A DNA stretch of 64,000 bases from Ziziphus jujuba (lineage: Eukaryota; Streptophyta; Magnoliopsida; Rosales; Rhamnaceae): NCBI RefSeq assembly GCF_031755915.1, contig NC_083379.1, positions 569,001 to 633,000 on the forward strand. The letters are read 5' to 3'. A program made the translations under genes and the position numbers. Within the stretch, counting starts at the first letter, position 1, and each line of letters starts with the position of its first letter. The notes under the pieces are model-generated. The model worked only from the letters and a program-made list of their open reading frames with translations, did no database searches and was not told the origin of the DNA. Shown here piece by piece: positions 1 to 12,699 of this stretch.

Positions 1-706
1 AATGTGTTTTGAAACTGTTTAGACGCTCAATATGGGTAATAAAAAATGTTTTCATTCGTAATGACAATAGCTTGCCATTAATAAAGACATGTGGCATCAA
101 ATTGGGAGGAGCTATCACACCACTTTCAAGAAAATGGCCCTTTCTCTTCATTGTTGATCATAACATTCTAATATTGGATGCTGACAACTCGTAAGGGAAA
201 TACAAACACCCAAACTGAGCATAGTACAGTCTTGGGTTTGAATTCATACAGCTACAAAAACAAGTCTTAGCCTTGGGTTTGGCAAACTTAAATTAATTAT
301 CTTCATACTTAATTGCAAATTTTCACGGTAATGAAAAAGAATTTCAACTATTAAATTCTTTCACGGTAAGAAAGTGCATGAAAATTGGTGAAGCATAACC
401 GCAACGAAACACGTAGTGATTATGATCATTATTAAATTGTAGCAGCATTCAAAAAAAAAAAAAAGAAATAAAAAATCTCTTTCAAAGACTCACCTGTAGA
501 AAGTCGCACAAAGAACAGCCAAAAGCTACGGAAAGATTGAGAAAGTTCAAGAGCAAGAGCAATACATTTCAAATTTGACAAAACCTCGAACACTAACAGT
601 TCAACTATTGAAGTTTCAGAACTCGAAGAACAATCAAACCCCAAATTCAATCAATAATAAAAATTATGCTACAGCCAAAAAAAAATTGCAATGGAAAAAT
701 GAATAC
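1..706 (-). other. Probable intron 1 of the F-box gene, running off the window
   Basis: The F-box exon ends at a GT donor (complement of 705-706), and no continuation of an F-box/LRR protein is visible in any frame on the minus strand to the left edge. The stretch is AT-rich with a poly-A run near 451-465. Short ORFs here do not resemble LRR exons. I read it as a long first intron whose acceptor lies outside the window; a truncated gene is the alternative. Confidence 0.5.
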
Positions 707-1035
707 CTGTCAGTGAGATACTTGAGGAGTTCATCGGTGCCAAAGAACTCGATGTTAATGTCGACCAGTTGGCCACAACTAAGGTCGATGGCGTGACGGC
801 ACATGGTCTCCAAGTCGTAGTCCATACCATAGGTATCTCCGGGATTGCGCATGTCGATTGTGCGCCACATTAGAGGATCCTTGCAGATGTTGCGCCACGA
901 CGAACACACATTCTGAGCGCTCGTCAGTATCTCGATCGCGCCCAGCCGAGACAGTATCGTCGACGTCACGTCCCTCGGAAGCTCCAACCAGTTGCGCTCT
1001 TCCTCCTGCTGCACTCCACTCGGTGATGATTCCAT
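707..1035 (-). CDS. F-box protein, first exon only (SKIP19 / FBL23-like)
   Basis: First coding exon of an F-box protein, expected to be the substrate-recognition subunit of an SCF (SKP1-cullin-F-box) E3 ubiquitin ligase. The ATG at 1035 starts an acidic leader followed by an F-box at about residues 16-60 with the LPRDVTSTILSRLGAIEIL core and the WR..C.DP.MWR.ID end. The following DYDLETMCRHAIDLSCG and FGTDELLKYL stretches are what I recall from plant F-box proteins of the SKIP19/FBL23 group, in which LRRs follow in the next exon. Coding sequence stops in-phase at a consensus donor (CAG|GTATTC) at 707/706. The remaining LRR exons are not in the window, so the entry is partial. The GC content of this exon is clearly higher than its surroundings, as expected for coding DNA. 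Confidence 0.8.
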
Positions 1036-1100
1036 TTCTCAAAGTTTTCGGATTTTCCCGGAAATTTTGCAATTCCCTCTATCGGGAATATCATTAGGGC

Positions 1101-1531
1101 TTTTTCTTCCTTTGTCTCCGATATAATATGGGATTATCTTTTCTTCAACCTTTTTGTTTATATATATACTAACCTTCTCAAAGACGACTTACATAAAACA
1201 TCCTATTTTAGCCACCTAAAAAAAAAAAAAAAAAAAAAAAACGATGTCTTTAAAACTGTCCCATACCATAACAAAATAATGTAACGAGCTATATATATAT
1301 ATATCTAAAAAACAAAATTATTATTTTTATAGAAAATAAACCTTATAAATTTAAACTTTTTTCTTTTCCTTTAATGTTTTTTAGTACAATATAAACTTTA
1401 TATTTTAGGTGAATTATGCCAAAAAAAAAAAAAACTTTATATTTTGCTTGCATTGACTTGTCCACTTATCAATATTTATGCCAACAATTTTTGCGAAAAA
1501 TAAGTGCACATTGATAGTCTTCCGACACAAA

Positions 1532-1562
<31 letters not shown>

Positions 1563-2658
1563 TAGTGATGGTTATACTTATCTATAGTTATGCAACAATG
1601 TTTGCGTAAACTAAGTGCACTACCTAATACATCGATGGTCATTTTATGCTTTGACAACAATTCTTAAATTTTAACTGTTATCTTATTGGTATACCCGATC
1701 GATAATATCATAATCTATTGATGATAAAACTTTTTGGCTGGTATAAAAAATTGTAAAAAAAATAAAATATACAAGATACATAAAGTAATGTACATTTCAT
1801 ATTACAATATATTAAAAAGTAACAATAGACAAGTAACAATACGATATACATTTGATAAATTGTTAGTAACTGTTTGAGTTCCGAGAAAATGAAATCCTGC
1901 CTCATATTACTAGTTATCGATGTTACTTCATGACCATTTTCAGAATTACGCACTGTTGGTAAAATTCAATAGTGAACTTCCAAGTGATTGTTGTAAGGTT
2001 GTTCGGCTACATAGGATGGGCGGCTTCAATCTTTAAATTGGAACCACTCCTACAAATAGTAACTTTGAAGTACAAACAAGGAATCCATTGAATTCAGTAA
2101 ATCTTGTGTCCAATCCTACGAGTGCTTTTATGTCCTCTGTCTATGAGATGCAAGAAAGAAACATGATCGGAAGGAATATGCAAATGAAGATTTAATAATA
2201 ATTACCATGATGATTACCAAACAAACACCAGACTATTCCACACAATGTTTTCCATTAAACATTGAGTTTATGGTTATGGGTATATATGGGGTTGTTCTTT
2301 CTTTTTTCTTTCTTTTTTGAATTATTAGACTTGGTCTTGGTGGGCTTAGAAAAGTGAGTTAAGTACGAAACAGGGAACCAAAAGGATAATGCCTGGACCA
2401 ATTAAAAGTCCAAATATTTGCAGCAAATACCAAATATACCTGGAAATAATTATCTCATTCTGATAAAGTTTTTGATTTTGACTTGTAAATAAAAACAAAA
2501 CAAACCAACTAAACATATTTTGAACCAAACTTTTTTTTCTTTTCTTTTATTTTTTAATTTTTTATTTCTTATTGACTGGCTGGTGATTCTAAACATATTT
2601 GTTTTTTATTTCTTATTGACTAGCTGGGGAGTCTAATTTCCTCTTATCGCATCCCATG
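1101..2658. other. AT-rich intergenic stretch
   Basis: Upstream of the F-box gene. It contains poly-A/T tracts, a (TA)n run near 1541-1564 and only short chance ORFs. I see no gene or recognisable element. Confidence 0.6.
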
Positions 2659-2663
2659 CCATG

Positions 2664-3732
2664 TGTCACGGTCCTACATTTTATGTAGCGGAAATGAACC
2701 GTACGGCGCCAAGACTCTCTAGTCAAGGCTAGCCTTCTCACTATCCGAGTTCATATATCGACCCATCTGATACCAATTGTATACCCCTGAGATTTACCGA
2801 CGAGAACTACTCTCGCGAGTCTCGCTTATAGGCGACTATGATTTCTTTCCGGCATCACGGCTAATAGCCTAGATGCTCACCCCATCTATTGGTTCTCATA
2901 ATCATCATGGCTCATACCATCCAACAAGCTAGCCCGATGTCCTCACGCCCACTCGGTAGCTTGCTGCTTGACCTTGTGTCAAGATCTAGCCAGCAACCCA
3001 GCTCTCCAATCGAGCCTTATTCAATGCACATCCCGAATAGCATCCAATCCTAGAGCATGCACACCATCATCATGCCAACATGCCACCCAAGGTAGCAACA
3101 CAAGATCAGAAGCCCACATACGAATGCCACTCGATGGCACGGTGTCGCCCCGTTCGTGCCTGTTTAGCTTTCGACCCTCTTGAGCGAGGCAGAACCCGAG
3201 CCCCCACTCACTGGCACATTTACCACAACCTTGTAACAAAGGCCTACGTGTGTTCTTGGCATAGCTAATAGGAAACGGCATAGCAAATGCTACATTCAGC
3301 CTTTGACATAGGAGTGACGCGCAATACCAGCTCATAGCGCCTACCGGTACTGTCCTCGGGACTCCCTGTCCTTTGGAGACATAAGCCCATCTCCATGGCA
3401 CTTTATATCCGCCCCATGGCTTGCCATCGCCCATGGGAGGCTCGCTTAGCCCAAGCTCAAAGCCAGAGCCGGGGGTCGTGGATAGCCAAACACGAACCAC
3501 CCCCCTAAAGAGCTTATTTAGTCATTTCCTTTCTGGCAGCAACAGATATCACTTTGTGCGAGGAATTATAATGGGGTTTTCTGTAGCAAACCTTCATATC
3601 TTGGCCTGCCATTCGACATGCACCATCCTAATGACATTCTTAAGAGATTCCCACGGCCCGAAATCGAAAATCTCGATCTTCAAATATTTACGAAAATGCC
3701 ACTAGACCATTCCAAAGGTGCAGACCGTCACA
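2664..3732 (-). mobile_element. LTR-retrotransposon-derived insertion (solo LTR or TRIM-like), 1069 bp
   Basis: The segment starts TGTCACGGTC and ends GACCGTCACA, so it has the TG...CA ends and near-perfect short inverted termini typical of LTR elements. It is flanked by an identical 5-bp duplication CCATG (2659-2663 and 3733-3737). Base composition is much more GC-rich than the flanks. On the minus strand TGGTATCAGA (complement of 2766-2775) matches the start of the primer binding site for initiator tRNA-Met used by many plant LTR elements, which sets the likely orientation. No gag or pol domain is visible; the 159-residue minus-strand ORF inside (3021-3500) has no motif I recognise. The PBS-like site lies only about 100 bp from one end, which a plain solo LTR would not contain. 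A TRIM or a rearranged remnant is therefore equally possible. Confidence 0.65.
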
Positions 3733-3737
3733 CCATG

Positions 3738-4528
3738 CATGTGTGTATTTAGGATCATTAACACCACTAGACCTATATGATATATTATAATACATTCTCC
3801 ATATTATGTCCAAGTTGGGTAGGTTTTTTTCGTTGATGTAATATCCTTTGCATTAATCATTTATCTTCTTTGGTTAAGCAATGTTATTAAACTTTAATCA
3901 TTAAAATTCTCCATTTGAATGTTTTTATTTAATTTGTACACATACGCAATGGATTGAACCCAGATCCTGATTTTAAAAGAGATCATATTTAATCACCTCC
4001 AAGAAGCAATGCCATCATCATCTTAAGCATGCAAATTAGAAATTGACACACAATTATTTGACTGGTTTTAATAAGAAAACTTGACCACAAGGATCAAATC
4101 CCAATTTTTTTGTGTAAGAAAGTCAAAAGCATCAACGGCCAAAGAAAAAGTCAAGATGTCACCAATAATTGCGCATGATTACAACCAGCAACCAACCATT
4201 TTCCAAAACAGCTAAGACCAAGAGAAACTCAAACATATTAATAATTTAGAAAGAGGAAGCGAACAAAAAGTTTGTTAAAGAAAAAGAGAGAAGAAGAAGA
4301 AGAGAGGGAGTGTTTGTAAAAGCAAGCTCTCTTCTTTGGATCTCTCAATATATATGTTTGAATAAACATATATTATATTTATACATATATAATAATACCC
4401 TTTTTTCTCTATTCGTCCACGCCAATATTGTTTTACATCTTCAAACATATTAAGCTTTACATCTCTATAATTATATAGCTATCCACCTCTCCTGAAAATA
4501 ACTTTCTCTTTCATTTTTCTGGGCCAAT
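3738..4528 (+). other. Upstream region and leader of the coiled-coil gene
   Basis: AT-rich intergenic DNA followed by a purine-rich tract (about 4262-4312) and a pyrimidine-rich stretch just before the ATG, which looks like a transcribed leader. No discrete promoter motif can be assigned with confidence; TATA-like strings near 4349 and 4475 are candidates. Confidence 0.35.
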
Positions 4529-4695
4529 ATGAGCAGGGTCCGAGCATTATCTTCTCCTGAATTACCTTCTACAGCAAATTCTCGTGAAAGGCCAGAAGAT
4601 CATAGTCTTGAAGGTGGTTGAATTATAATCTCTCTTTTTCTTTCCTTGGAGAGGATGAATAGTTATTGAATTTGTCAACTTGTTGTTTTAGAAAC

Positions 4696-4731
<36 letters not shown>

Positions 4732-5673
4732 ATAAATCCCATGACAGAATTAGATATCTTAGCATTGAAGTCAATTTTTGATTTGATTTGTTTAACTTTG
4801 TTTTCAGGAATCGCCACCAATGTAAAGTTGCTGCTAAAGCTAATCCAAGATCAGAATGAGGCATGCGCAAAAGATGTTGATGAACGGAAGGCGCAAAGAG
4901 TGGCCGGAATGATGAGCATCATTGATGATGTCAAAGCCAGAATTCAGAAATTTCAATCTGTTGGCAGGAGGGCCGAGCTCAGGCGTTGCAATACAGATCT
5001 AAGGCCACATGTTCCAAAGGACAAAAAGGCCAGTGAACCAATAACCGATGAGAAAGAAAAATTGAGAAGAGAGCTGAGCGCAAGCTTAGCAGCAAGAAAG
5101 AGCCTAGAAATAATGTGTTCCAGCGTGGGAAAAGAGAGGGAGATTATAGCAACAGAGCTTGCTAGAAAGGTTCATGAATTGAATGGTTTGGAGGAACTTG
5201 TCAATGATCTCAGAGCACAAAATGACAAGTTGTTGGCAAAGGTACAAGCTTGTGCTGCAGAGCACAAAGAGAAGAAGAGTATTAGTGGGGAAGATACTCA
5301 GGGGAATGCAGCTCTCCAAGAGAGAAACAAGGCTCTTTCGGAGCAACTCCTCAAGTCCCTCGATGGGTACCGATCCTTGAAGAGAAAGTTAAAAGATTCA
5401 CAAGAGGAAAACATAAAAAGTCAGACCACAATGGAGGAGATGGGGATGGAAGCTCAAGCTGGTCTTGACCATGTTCGTAGCCTTCGTGAAAGGTTTGCCA
5501 CTTGGAATGAAGAAGATGACGATATTGATAAGGAGATTTCGGCTCTGGAGAATCTCTTTGAGTCGTTCAATATGAAGATTTCAAAGCATGGGAAGAAGAA
5601 AAGTGACTCTCCAAAACCCAACTCTGAGATCACAAGCAGTGACGCTCCCAAGAAACAGGCACCCCTGGTCTGA
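4529..5673 (+). CDS. Coiled-coil protein of unknown function
   Basis: Two exons, 4529-4613 and 4808-5673, give a 316-residue protein. The junction has donor AAG|GTGGTT and acceptor TTTTCAG|GA, and the split Gly codon keeps frame. Exon 2 alone is open further upstream, but that extension reads through a (TA)n tract and is intron. After a short Ser/Pro-rich N-terminus (starting MSRVRALSSPELP) the chain is rich in Glu, Lys, Arg, Gln and Leu. Long heptad-like helices run from about residue 30 to 270, followed by an acidic NEEDDDIDKE patch and a Lys/Ser-rich tail. No signal peptide, membrane segment or catalytic motif is visible, so a structural or scaffold role is plausible but unproven. I do not recognise the family. 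The gene is convergent with BRCA1, about 610 bp between stop codons. Confidence 0.75.
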
Positions 5674-6282
5674 AATTTTTGCTTCTCCTTTTGTTTTAGA
5701 CAGGACACCACAATTCTCTTGTATCTTGGAATTATTCAGAAGTGGGAAGCAGATATAATGTGTCAAAATTAAGTAGAATAGTGATGGTGCATTTGGCTCG
5801 TGTCAAAATTTACTAGCTCAGGTTTACAGATTATGTTGCTGTCCTACATAGTTGTATAATTCCAAATTTCCATCATTTTCCATAAGCTAGATCAAGAGAT
5901 GCATATGATATTGCTTTTGGCAAAATTCATTACTGAAATTCTACTTTTCTTTTGTTAGAAATATTTTGGACATACTTAAATTTGATGGCCACACTACGAG
6001 ACCAACCACTGTATCTCATGTGATGTAGGACATCGTAAACCATTTTGTGATATTACAATAATGACCCAAGTCTAAAAGGAATTCAACTATTGCGTGCTCT
6101 ATTTCTCATAAAACTGCATAATACTACTTGCGTTGCTCAAAAAGTATAAACAGATTACTTCATTTTGCAACATCAAATTGCATGCTGGAAATTCCAACGA
6201 TATTTATACCATGCCCATACAACAAAGTTCAAGGTTGGATTTATGCAATAATCTGACAGATTTAGGAGGTTTTCATGCATAC
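5674..6282. other. Convergent intergenic region with two 3' ends
   Basis: Lies between the stop codons of the coiled-coil gene (plus) and BRCA1 (minus). It should hold both 3' UTRs. AT-rich; no ORF of note, no repeat recognised. Confidence 0.5.
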
Positions 6283-9200
6283 TTATTCAGTGAAAATAGG
6301 TAACTTGCAAGCAGCTATGGAGTTCAAAATGCATAAATTGCTTGCTGCTTTTGCTCCAGTTGAACTTGCCAGAGCCTCTGCATTAACCCGTCTACGATTG
6401 AAAATCACATCCTTCTTACTCGGATCACATTTTTCAGGTTCCTCAAGGCTGTAAATTATGAAGGTTTGATAAGTAGGAAAAACAGATGAAAAGGCATCCT
6501 GGTCAAGCGAAACAGGTTTTCTATGCAGAATAATTCCTCCTGCAGCAGTTAGAAGGTCTTGTAGATACCCCTTGTACGATGATAGAAACTCTCCCATAAA
6601 GTAGAACTTAAACCCATGAAATAGCTTTGGTTGCTGCATGTGAAAAGGCTTAGTATATGAGGATGAAAGAATCAAGCATACAGAAAAACAGCAGGCACAT
6701 ACTCTTGCAAATCCCTAAAACCTATTATCATAGTGAAGTTAGCTCCTTGTATGATAATCTCTAAACAAGTTAAAACATATGCTGATTTAGAATATTTAAA
6801 AAGCTGAATCCATGAATTCAAGTTACAGCAAAATATGAAACCAAGCAATAGAAATCCTTCAAATTTAGTTTAAATTGGAAACAATTCACCCACCAAAGAC
6901 TTTTAAGTACAATAAGCTGGGCATATTAACTGAGCTAGTAATTTAGAAAAGAAAAGACAAAGAAAGAAAGAAGTGAAAGCAAAACAGTAAAGTTGCTCGA
7001 AAAGTTACCAGAGAAAGAAAATATAAATGAATCATGGTAAACTACATCAGCAGACAATAATCCATAAGTTTGTATAACAAAAATGAAAGGTTCTAGAAGT
7101 TTCACATATAACATTTTAACATAATAGTTCAAGTCAAGAATCAACCTTGTTCATTACTCTCAGTCTCCCAAGGCGAGGACCATCCCTGATTCCATGAGTA
7201 TCAGTGGTAATTTCATAGTTTTCTTCATCAACTGGTTGCATGGCTTCCATGCAAGCCTTAATCCCTACACATGTACACATAGAACACACACGAAAAGTTT
7301 ATTATTAGCTGAATGTATGCACACGCAAAGATCAAACATATTAGGCTTGTGGGCTCCGGCAGGTTAAAAGCTCCAAATGCCCACTTGAGTATATTGTTAT
7401 TTGAGAAAGTTATACTTACACTTCATACTCAATATCCACTTCCCCTCCAAGATACCCATCAAAACTTTGAGGGTTCTTCTACATGCTCCATTTTCATCTG
7501 TTGATGCAATAACGTGCGTGACACTTGAGTCCCACCTCTTAAGGACTGTAACTCCAGAAAATTTCTCAAAACGAGAAACAGACTCCTGCAGTTCCAGAAA
7601 ACAACAAATAATATAAATGTATATAAAATTATTTCCAACTTTTCATGCTCATAAGGAACAAATCAAACACTATAAGCAGCTTATTTACCCTCTCCAAATC
7701 TGTGAGAGCTGAACAACAGAGAACCAATTTCTTAGATGACCGACAAGGACTCCAACTGGTTGAGGTGCCAAGGTCATGTTTCATAGAAACTGTATCATGC
7801 TGAACATATGATAGCCTAGAAAATAAGAAAGAAATAATGCATCAATGGGAATTTTATTTCACGAAATATAAAAATGTTCGCTGATGTGATTTAGAACTAT
7901 GAGAAAGGCACCCCATACTTCTTAGCATTGCATTTTTTCTTCATTGCTTGAGATTGAGAATATTCACTTGGCAACTTAGAAGATGCGTGAAGAGGACATA
8001 ACATAACAAAGTTATCCTGATTTACAAAATTAAAAAATATAATTAATTAAAAAGAAAGAACAACTTATTATTTAAATTTGCATTTCTATTGTAGAACATA
8101 CAGTATCCCATCGACATTGAGGGATCAACTTTGCACAAGGAACATGAAAGCTCTTTCGACAACTCTTCTCAAAACACCCAAGAGCTGCACCCTTAATTCC
8201 ACAGCAACAACATTTAATTCTTCGACTTCTAGTTAATTCAACTTCAAGATTCTTAGCAATATCATCTTTAAAGTAAACATTAGGTGCCCTGCGTATATTT
8301 GCAGCACTCAATCAGTCAAAACGAAGTTGTAAATGCTGAAGTTAAAATAGACCTGAATGTTCATAATTCATCCAAATCTCGTCAATTATTTAAAAGCTAG
8401 AATATTCGTTAATTCACATGTAACTAGTTCTTCTACAAATCAAATGACTCTTTGGAATAAAAGTGATATGTGACATAGAAATTGTGAAGTCAATTCAAAA
8501 GCTTAGCATAAATTAAGTTAATAGGATTCGTACATAAGACCAGTCAAACAATTAACAGTGGTAATCATCAATCACAAAAGGTTGAGCTGTGCACAAGTGG
8601 ATCAAATTTTGTACTTCAATCTCACATAATAACCCCTAGGAATTATTAGTATCGTTACATAAGACACTTAAATCAGCTCATCCTCATCTTGACAACCAAA
8701 CGCTGCTTAACATTTGGCATTGAAATAAAAAAGATTAAGAATAAGGAATTTACACTTGCAGATAGATACATACAAATTTATACAGACGCTAGAATATGTT
8801 AAGTGAGCATATCAAATGTACCAGTCTAAAGAATAAAATCATTTTTCACTCACTGGGAAGGATTTTTACCATTCAGTACAGTTTTTGTGTGAATGTATAA
8901 CCTTAGACCCTCCATGGTGATTTGCAGCAACAGGCATGCCATTGTAATAGTGAACTATCTCTCCTGTAGCCTATAGTTTGGTTTTTTCAAATAATTATAA
9001 GATTGTGCATATAAAAAATATTTAATGAAGACATAATGAGCTAACAAAAATTGAGACCAAAAAAATACTCAAGGGAGTGGGGGATACCTCTGACTCTTCT
9101 GATGAAAGGCAAAAGGCACATTGGGTTTCACTAGGAGTGGTCTCGCATCTCTGCAAAATCATGTCATTTGTCAGAGAAGGTAGTTTCTTCACTAATGCTA

Positions 9201-12200
9201 AATCAGGCAGAGCCATTGCATCATGGCTATCTTGAATGTTTTCAGTGGCAAGAGTTTCCTTTGTATGATGATTGTTGAGGTGAGTCTCATTAGCCATATC
9301 ATTCTTGGAGTTTCCAACAGATGAAACTCTGAACTTTTTCTTACTCCTTGGTTCTTCATCACTTGATTCAAATTTTCTAGAAAGGTTGCTGGGCTTGTCC
9401 CTAAAATTGACGGTCTTATCATTATGAGCTGTAGGGATAGATAAAACGGGCAAATGAGGCACAACTCCCTCATTCTTTTGGTTTTGTATCTTAGAAACTT
9501 CTTCAACCACATTTTTCATAGATACCAATGAATCCATATTTTGTTTCCTCGATCTCTGAATTTTGTTCTGGACATGGATCTTCTTACAATTTTTCCCATT
9601 CTTCTTCAGGGTGATATCTTGATTGGTGTTTTCCTTCTTTCCTAATGAAGAAGGTAATTCACTCACCATGTTTTCATCACGATGGTCTAAAGTTTCAGTT
9701 TGGATAGTGAATGAAACAGCTTTTTTATTTGTCCGCTTAGCAGCAATGGTTTGAGGATGAGACTTCTTACTCCTTTTGCAGCGTTTGGACAATTTTAAAG
9801 AGCTTCCTTGAGATCCATTATCTGGATTTCTGCCATTTATAGGATTTGTTTTGCCAGTTGTTTCCCTAACCTTTCGACCTCTCTTATCATTACTATTACC
9901 CACTTGATTATTAGCATTCTTCCTTCCAGGGATGGAAATTTCTGGCAGCACATTAGTATTCCCATTATCAGGTTTGGATTTCGGGCATATTGCATTGTCA
10001 GTAAGCACCTCTTTGCCTGTTTTCTTGTCTTTTGAAGCCTCTTTGAGTTCTTTCTCATTAACTCCATCAATTTCAGTATCATCAATCTGCAGTTTCGGAT
10101 TGATTAGAGAAGCATGTATCAACAAAATCACCACTTAAAAGAAAAAATGTAGCAGTCTAGACGATCTTAATACCTGCATCTTAAAGGGACTTGAACATAG
10201 CTCAGGAGAACAAGCTCTTTGTGTCCATTCAAACATCTCACCATCCAAAAGATCTGCAGCACTAGTGGATTTTTCCTGCAATTAACCCAACATGAGATTA
10301 GCAACAACAAATTTTAGTGGAATCAATTAAAGCATTTGCTATGGAACTAGTTGCCCACTATTTGATTAAAATTCTTTAACTTAAGGACAGCACAATCCAC
10401 AACAACAACATAAACAGATTTTTCAGATGGTTGAACTCTGAATTGCAGGAAGGTCAAACGGTGTGATTAGTACAGCTGAGAAAATTCTCTTAAGATTTTT
10501 CCATATATCCTGAAGAGAGAAATGAAAGCTACTTGCCAACTAATTCCATAAGAGTTACCTAGCCAGGAGCTTCCAGAGACTAATCAATAACCAGCACAAT
10601 GAAATTATTTAGACATGTCATAAGAAAACAATTACCTTCCAGGCCAAACTAGCAATATCATTCATTATCTCAACACAAATAAACAGATTATATACTCACT
10701 TGTGGGCTCACTCTATCAGAGTTTTCATCATCTGAGTCCCTGATGTCACTGAATGAAGGAACATTTGGAAGTGGTATGTCCACTAGTTGATCAACATCAG
10801 TATGCTGACTTAGACTTTCTACAGTTTCTTCTTCCCTTAACCAAAAAAAAGGAGAAAGAACTGGTTCTCCTTTCTCATTTATATTAGGCTTTTCCTTCTG
10901 AACCGCTGAACCTTTTTTGGATAAATTAACCATAGTTTCACCTAATTCACCTTCACAATGTATGTGTTGTATCGTAGTTTCTGAAGGAGGGCATTGTGGC
11001 ACCTGAACCCTTTTCTTGGTTGGAAACGAAGGTTTAACATTAAGTGATCCAAGACAGTTTTGGTTGGAATTACATATTTCTCTTGACCCATTTCTTTGGG
11101 AAGTTTTTTGTTCCTCTACTCTTTCCAAAAAAATTCCACCAGAATTTTGTCCATGGTGATTGTTATATTCGTCTGGTTGTTGTTCTCCATCTGTGATATG
11201 GGAAAGGGTAGAACAAAAGAGATCAAAATAAAGAATAGTAATATTAACAACGTCTACAAAAATTAACTAACAGATTTTCTGCATTTGGACATGAATTGAT
11301 GAACAAATAAAACTAGAACTGACGAGTTTAAGAACTTTCATGTAAAATAGAATGGAGCAACTCTGGATTGTGACGGCTACAATTATATTACACTTGTATC
11401 CTAACACAATAAACTGGTGTCAAGACAAAATATTAAAACTAGGAGTTGAAAACTTGGCATAAACTCTTAATTCATCGAAAAAGAAATCAAGGAAAGTATA
11501 ATGCACTAGTTTAGAAGAAAACTTACTACAGTTGAGGGGAAAAAAATAAAAGCTATGGAAATGGGGAAAAAAAAAACATGCTAATAAATTAGTTTAATTG
11601 TTTGTGGACATACAGGCCTAATTCTTACCACAAATATATATTCCATATGCTAACAAAGCACAAATACAGATAAATACCTGAAAATTTACTTGAGGGTGCA
11701 TGCTGAGTGACAAATATATTGATTCCTGAAGCAATTTCCATGCTTTTGTAAACGTTTACCAAGCTATCCATATGAGGAGCAGACCGGACCTCTGCAGCCA
11801 AAAATATTTAAAAGACAACAAAAACAGTTTTAAAGCAACCACAAAGACCATCGAATGAAGGGCCTTATACGTTTCAATTCCCATTCATTATGATATCAAA
11901 CATTTTAAGTGACAACTGCAACAACTTCTGATACATAATTTCTTAGTACATCACATGACCAACATATGTATCCACCATTAAGTGTCTTACATATATCTCA
12001 GGATAGAAGTATTGACATACCTCTACGACGATATGGCACCTTACAAACAGGACAGTTGGAGTCTGATTTCATGGATTTCACAATACAATGGCTGCACACA
12101 AACAAACACAATAAAAAACTTTCTATGTAGCAGAATAAATGGCATGGAAATTCTCTGAAACAAGGACTTACTTGCAGAATACATGATTGCAGTTCAGCGA

Positions 12201-12483
12201 GACTGCGGAATTCAGCAGACTCAAACTGCGCCAAAAAAAAAAAAAAAAAAGAACAGAATAGAACCACCCATTAACCCCGACAACGACACTTCAAAAACCC
12301 ACTTTCAGTTTTTACAAGAAACAAAAATAAAATAACCAATCTAACACAGAGGAATCGGATGCAGAACTGTGAAAAACATTCAAAAGCGAAGAAGAAAAGG
12401 TAATTGGTAATTCAAGGAGAGGCGTACCAGATGGGGCACTTGAGTTCCCTGCCCATTCTTTCCAGGTGATTCAGATCCCCCAT
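6283..12483 (-). CDS. BRCA1: BRCA1 orthologue: RING / extended PHD / tandem BRCT protein
   Basis: Plant BRCA1, a RING E3 ubiquitin ligase subunit expected to pair with BARD1 in nuclear homologous-recombination repair. Fourteen exons join in frame: 12428-12483, 12172-12225, 12021-12091, 11678-11791, 10700-11190, 10174-10275, 9088-10086, 8870-8970, 8102-8288, 7919-8016, 7689-7815, 7420-7585, 7146-7264 and 6283-6633, giving 1011 residues; Arabidopsis BRCA1 is about 940. All 13 introns have GT...AG ends. The RING spans residues 16-53 with a complete C3HC4 set (C16, C19, C31, H33, C36, C39, C50, C53), followed by APHMDSLV. A conserved LSPFFWLRE block sits in exon 5. Exon 7 is a long, basic, low-complexity linker. 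The extended PHD zinc finger covers exons 7-10 (CAFC, HKNC, CCCCG, FHVPCAKL). BRCT1 (exons 12-13, WDSSVTHVIA, LEGKWIL) and BRCT2 (exon 14, AAGGIIL, ending FTE) finish the protein. No lesion is seen. It lies on the same strand as the PPR gene at 19.8 kb. Confidence 0.93.
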
Positions 12484-12612
12484 TTTCCCTTTTTCCTTCT
12501 CCGATGGAAAATAGAGAGAGAGAGCGAGAAAGAGATAGTTTGCGAAAACGATGAAGAAAGAAGAGCGGCTTTGGAGTTTTCTTTTGTTTCATGTCTTTTG
12601 AATTTTCTAAAC

Positions 12613-12620
12613 CCGCCAAA
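12613..12620 (-). promoter_or_regulatory. Candidate E2F site upstream of BRCA1
   Basis: Read on the BRCA1 strand this is TTTGGCGG within TTTGGCGGGTTT, matching the E2F consensus TTTSSCGS. It sits about 130 bp upstream of the ATG, in the region expected for the core promoter. Plant DNA-repair and S-phase genes are often E2F-controlled, so regulation of BRCA1 through this box is a reasonable inference. Confidence 0.45.
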
Positions 12621-12699
12621 TATTTTTCTTAACCTCACTGCTTGCGCGCCCTAACTTTTGCCTTTCACCTTTTTTAATTTTTAAATTTTTTTTTTTGAA

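Noticed and set aside
3021..3500. 159-residue ORF on the minus strand
   Set aside because: Lies entirely in the GC-rich LTR-like insertion, shows no motif, and overlaps ORFs in other frames as GC-rich non-coding DNA often does.
4623..4807. Upstream ATG extension of coiled-coil exon 2
   Set aside because: It would translate a (TA)n tract; a donor at 4614 and acceptor at 4807 join a better N-terminus in frame.
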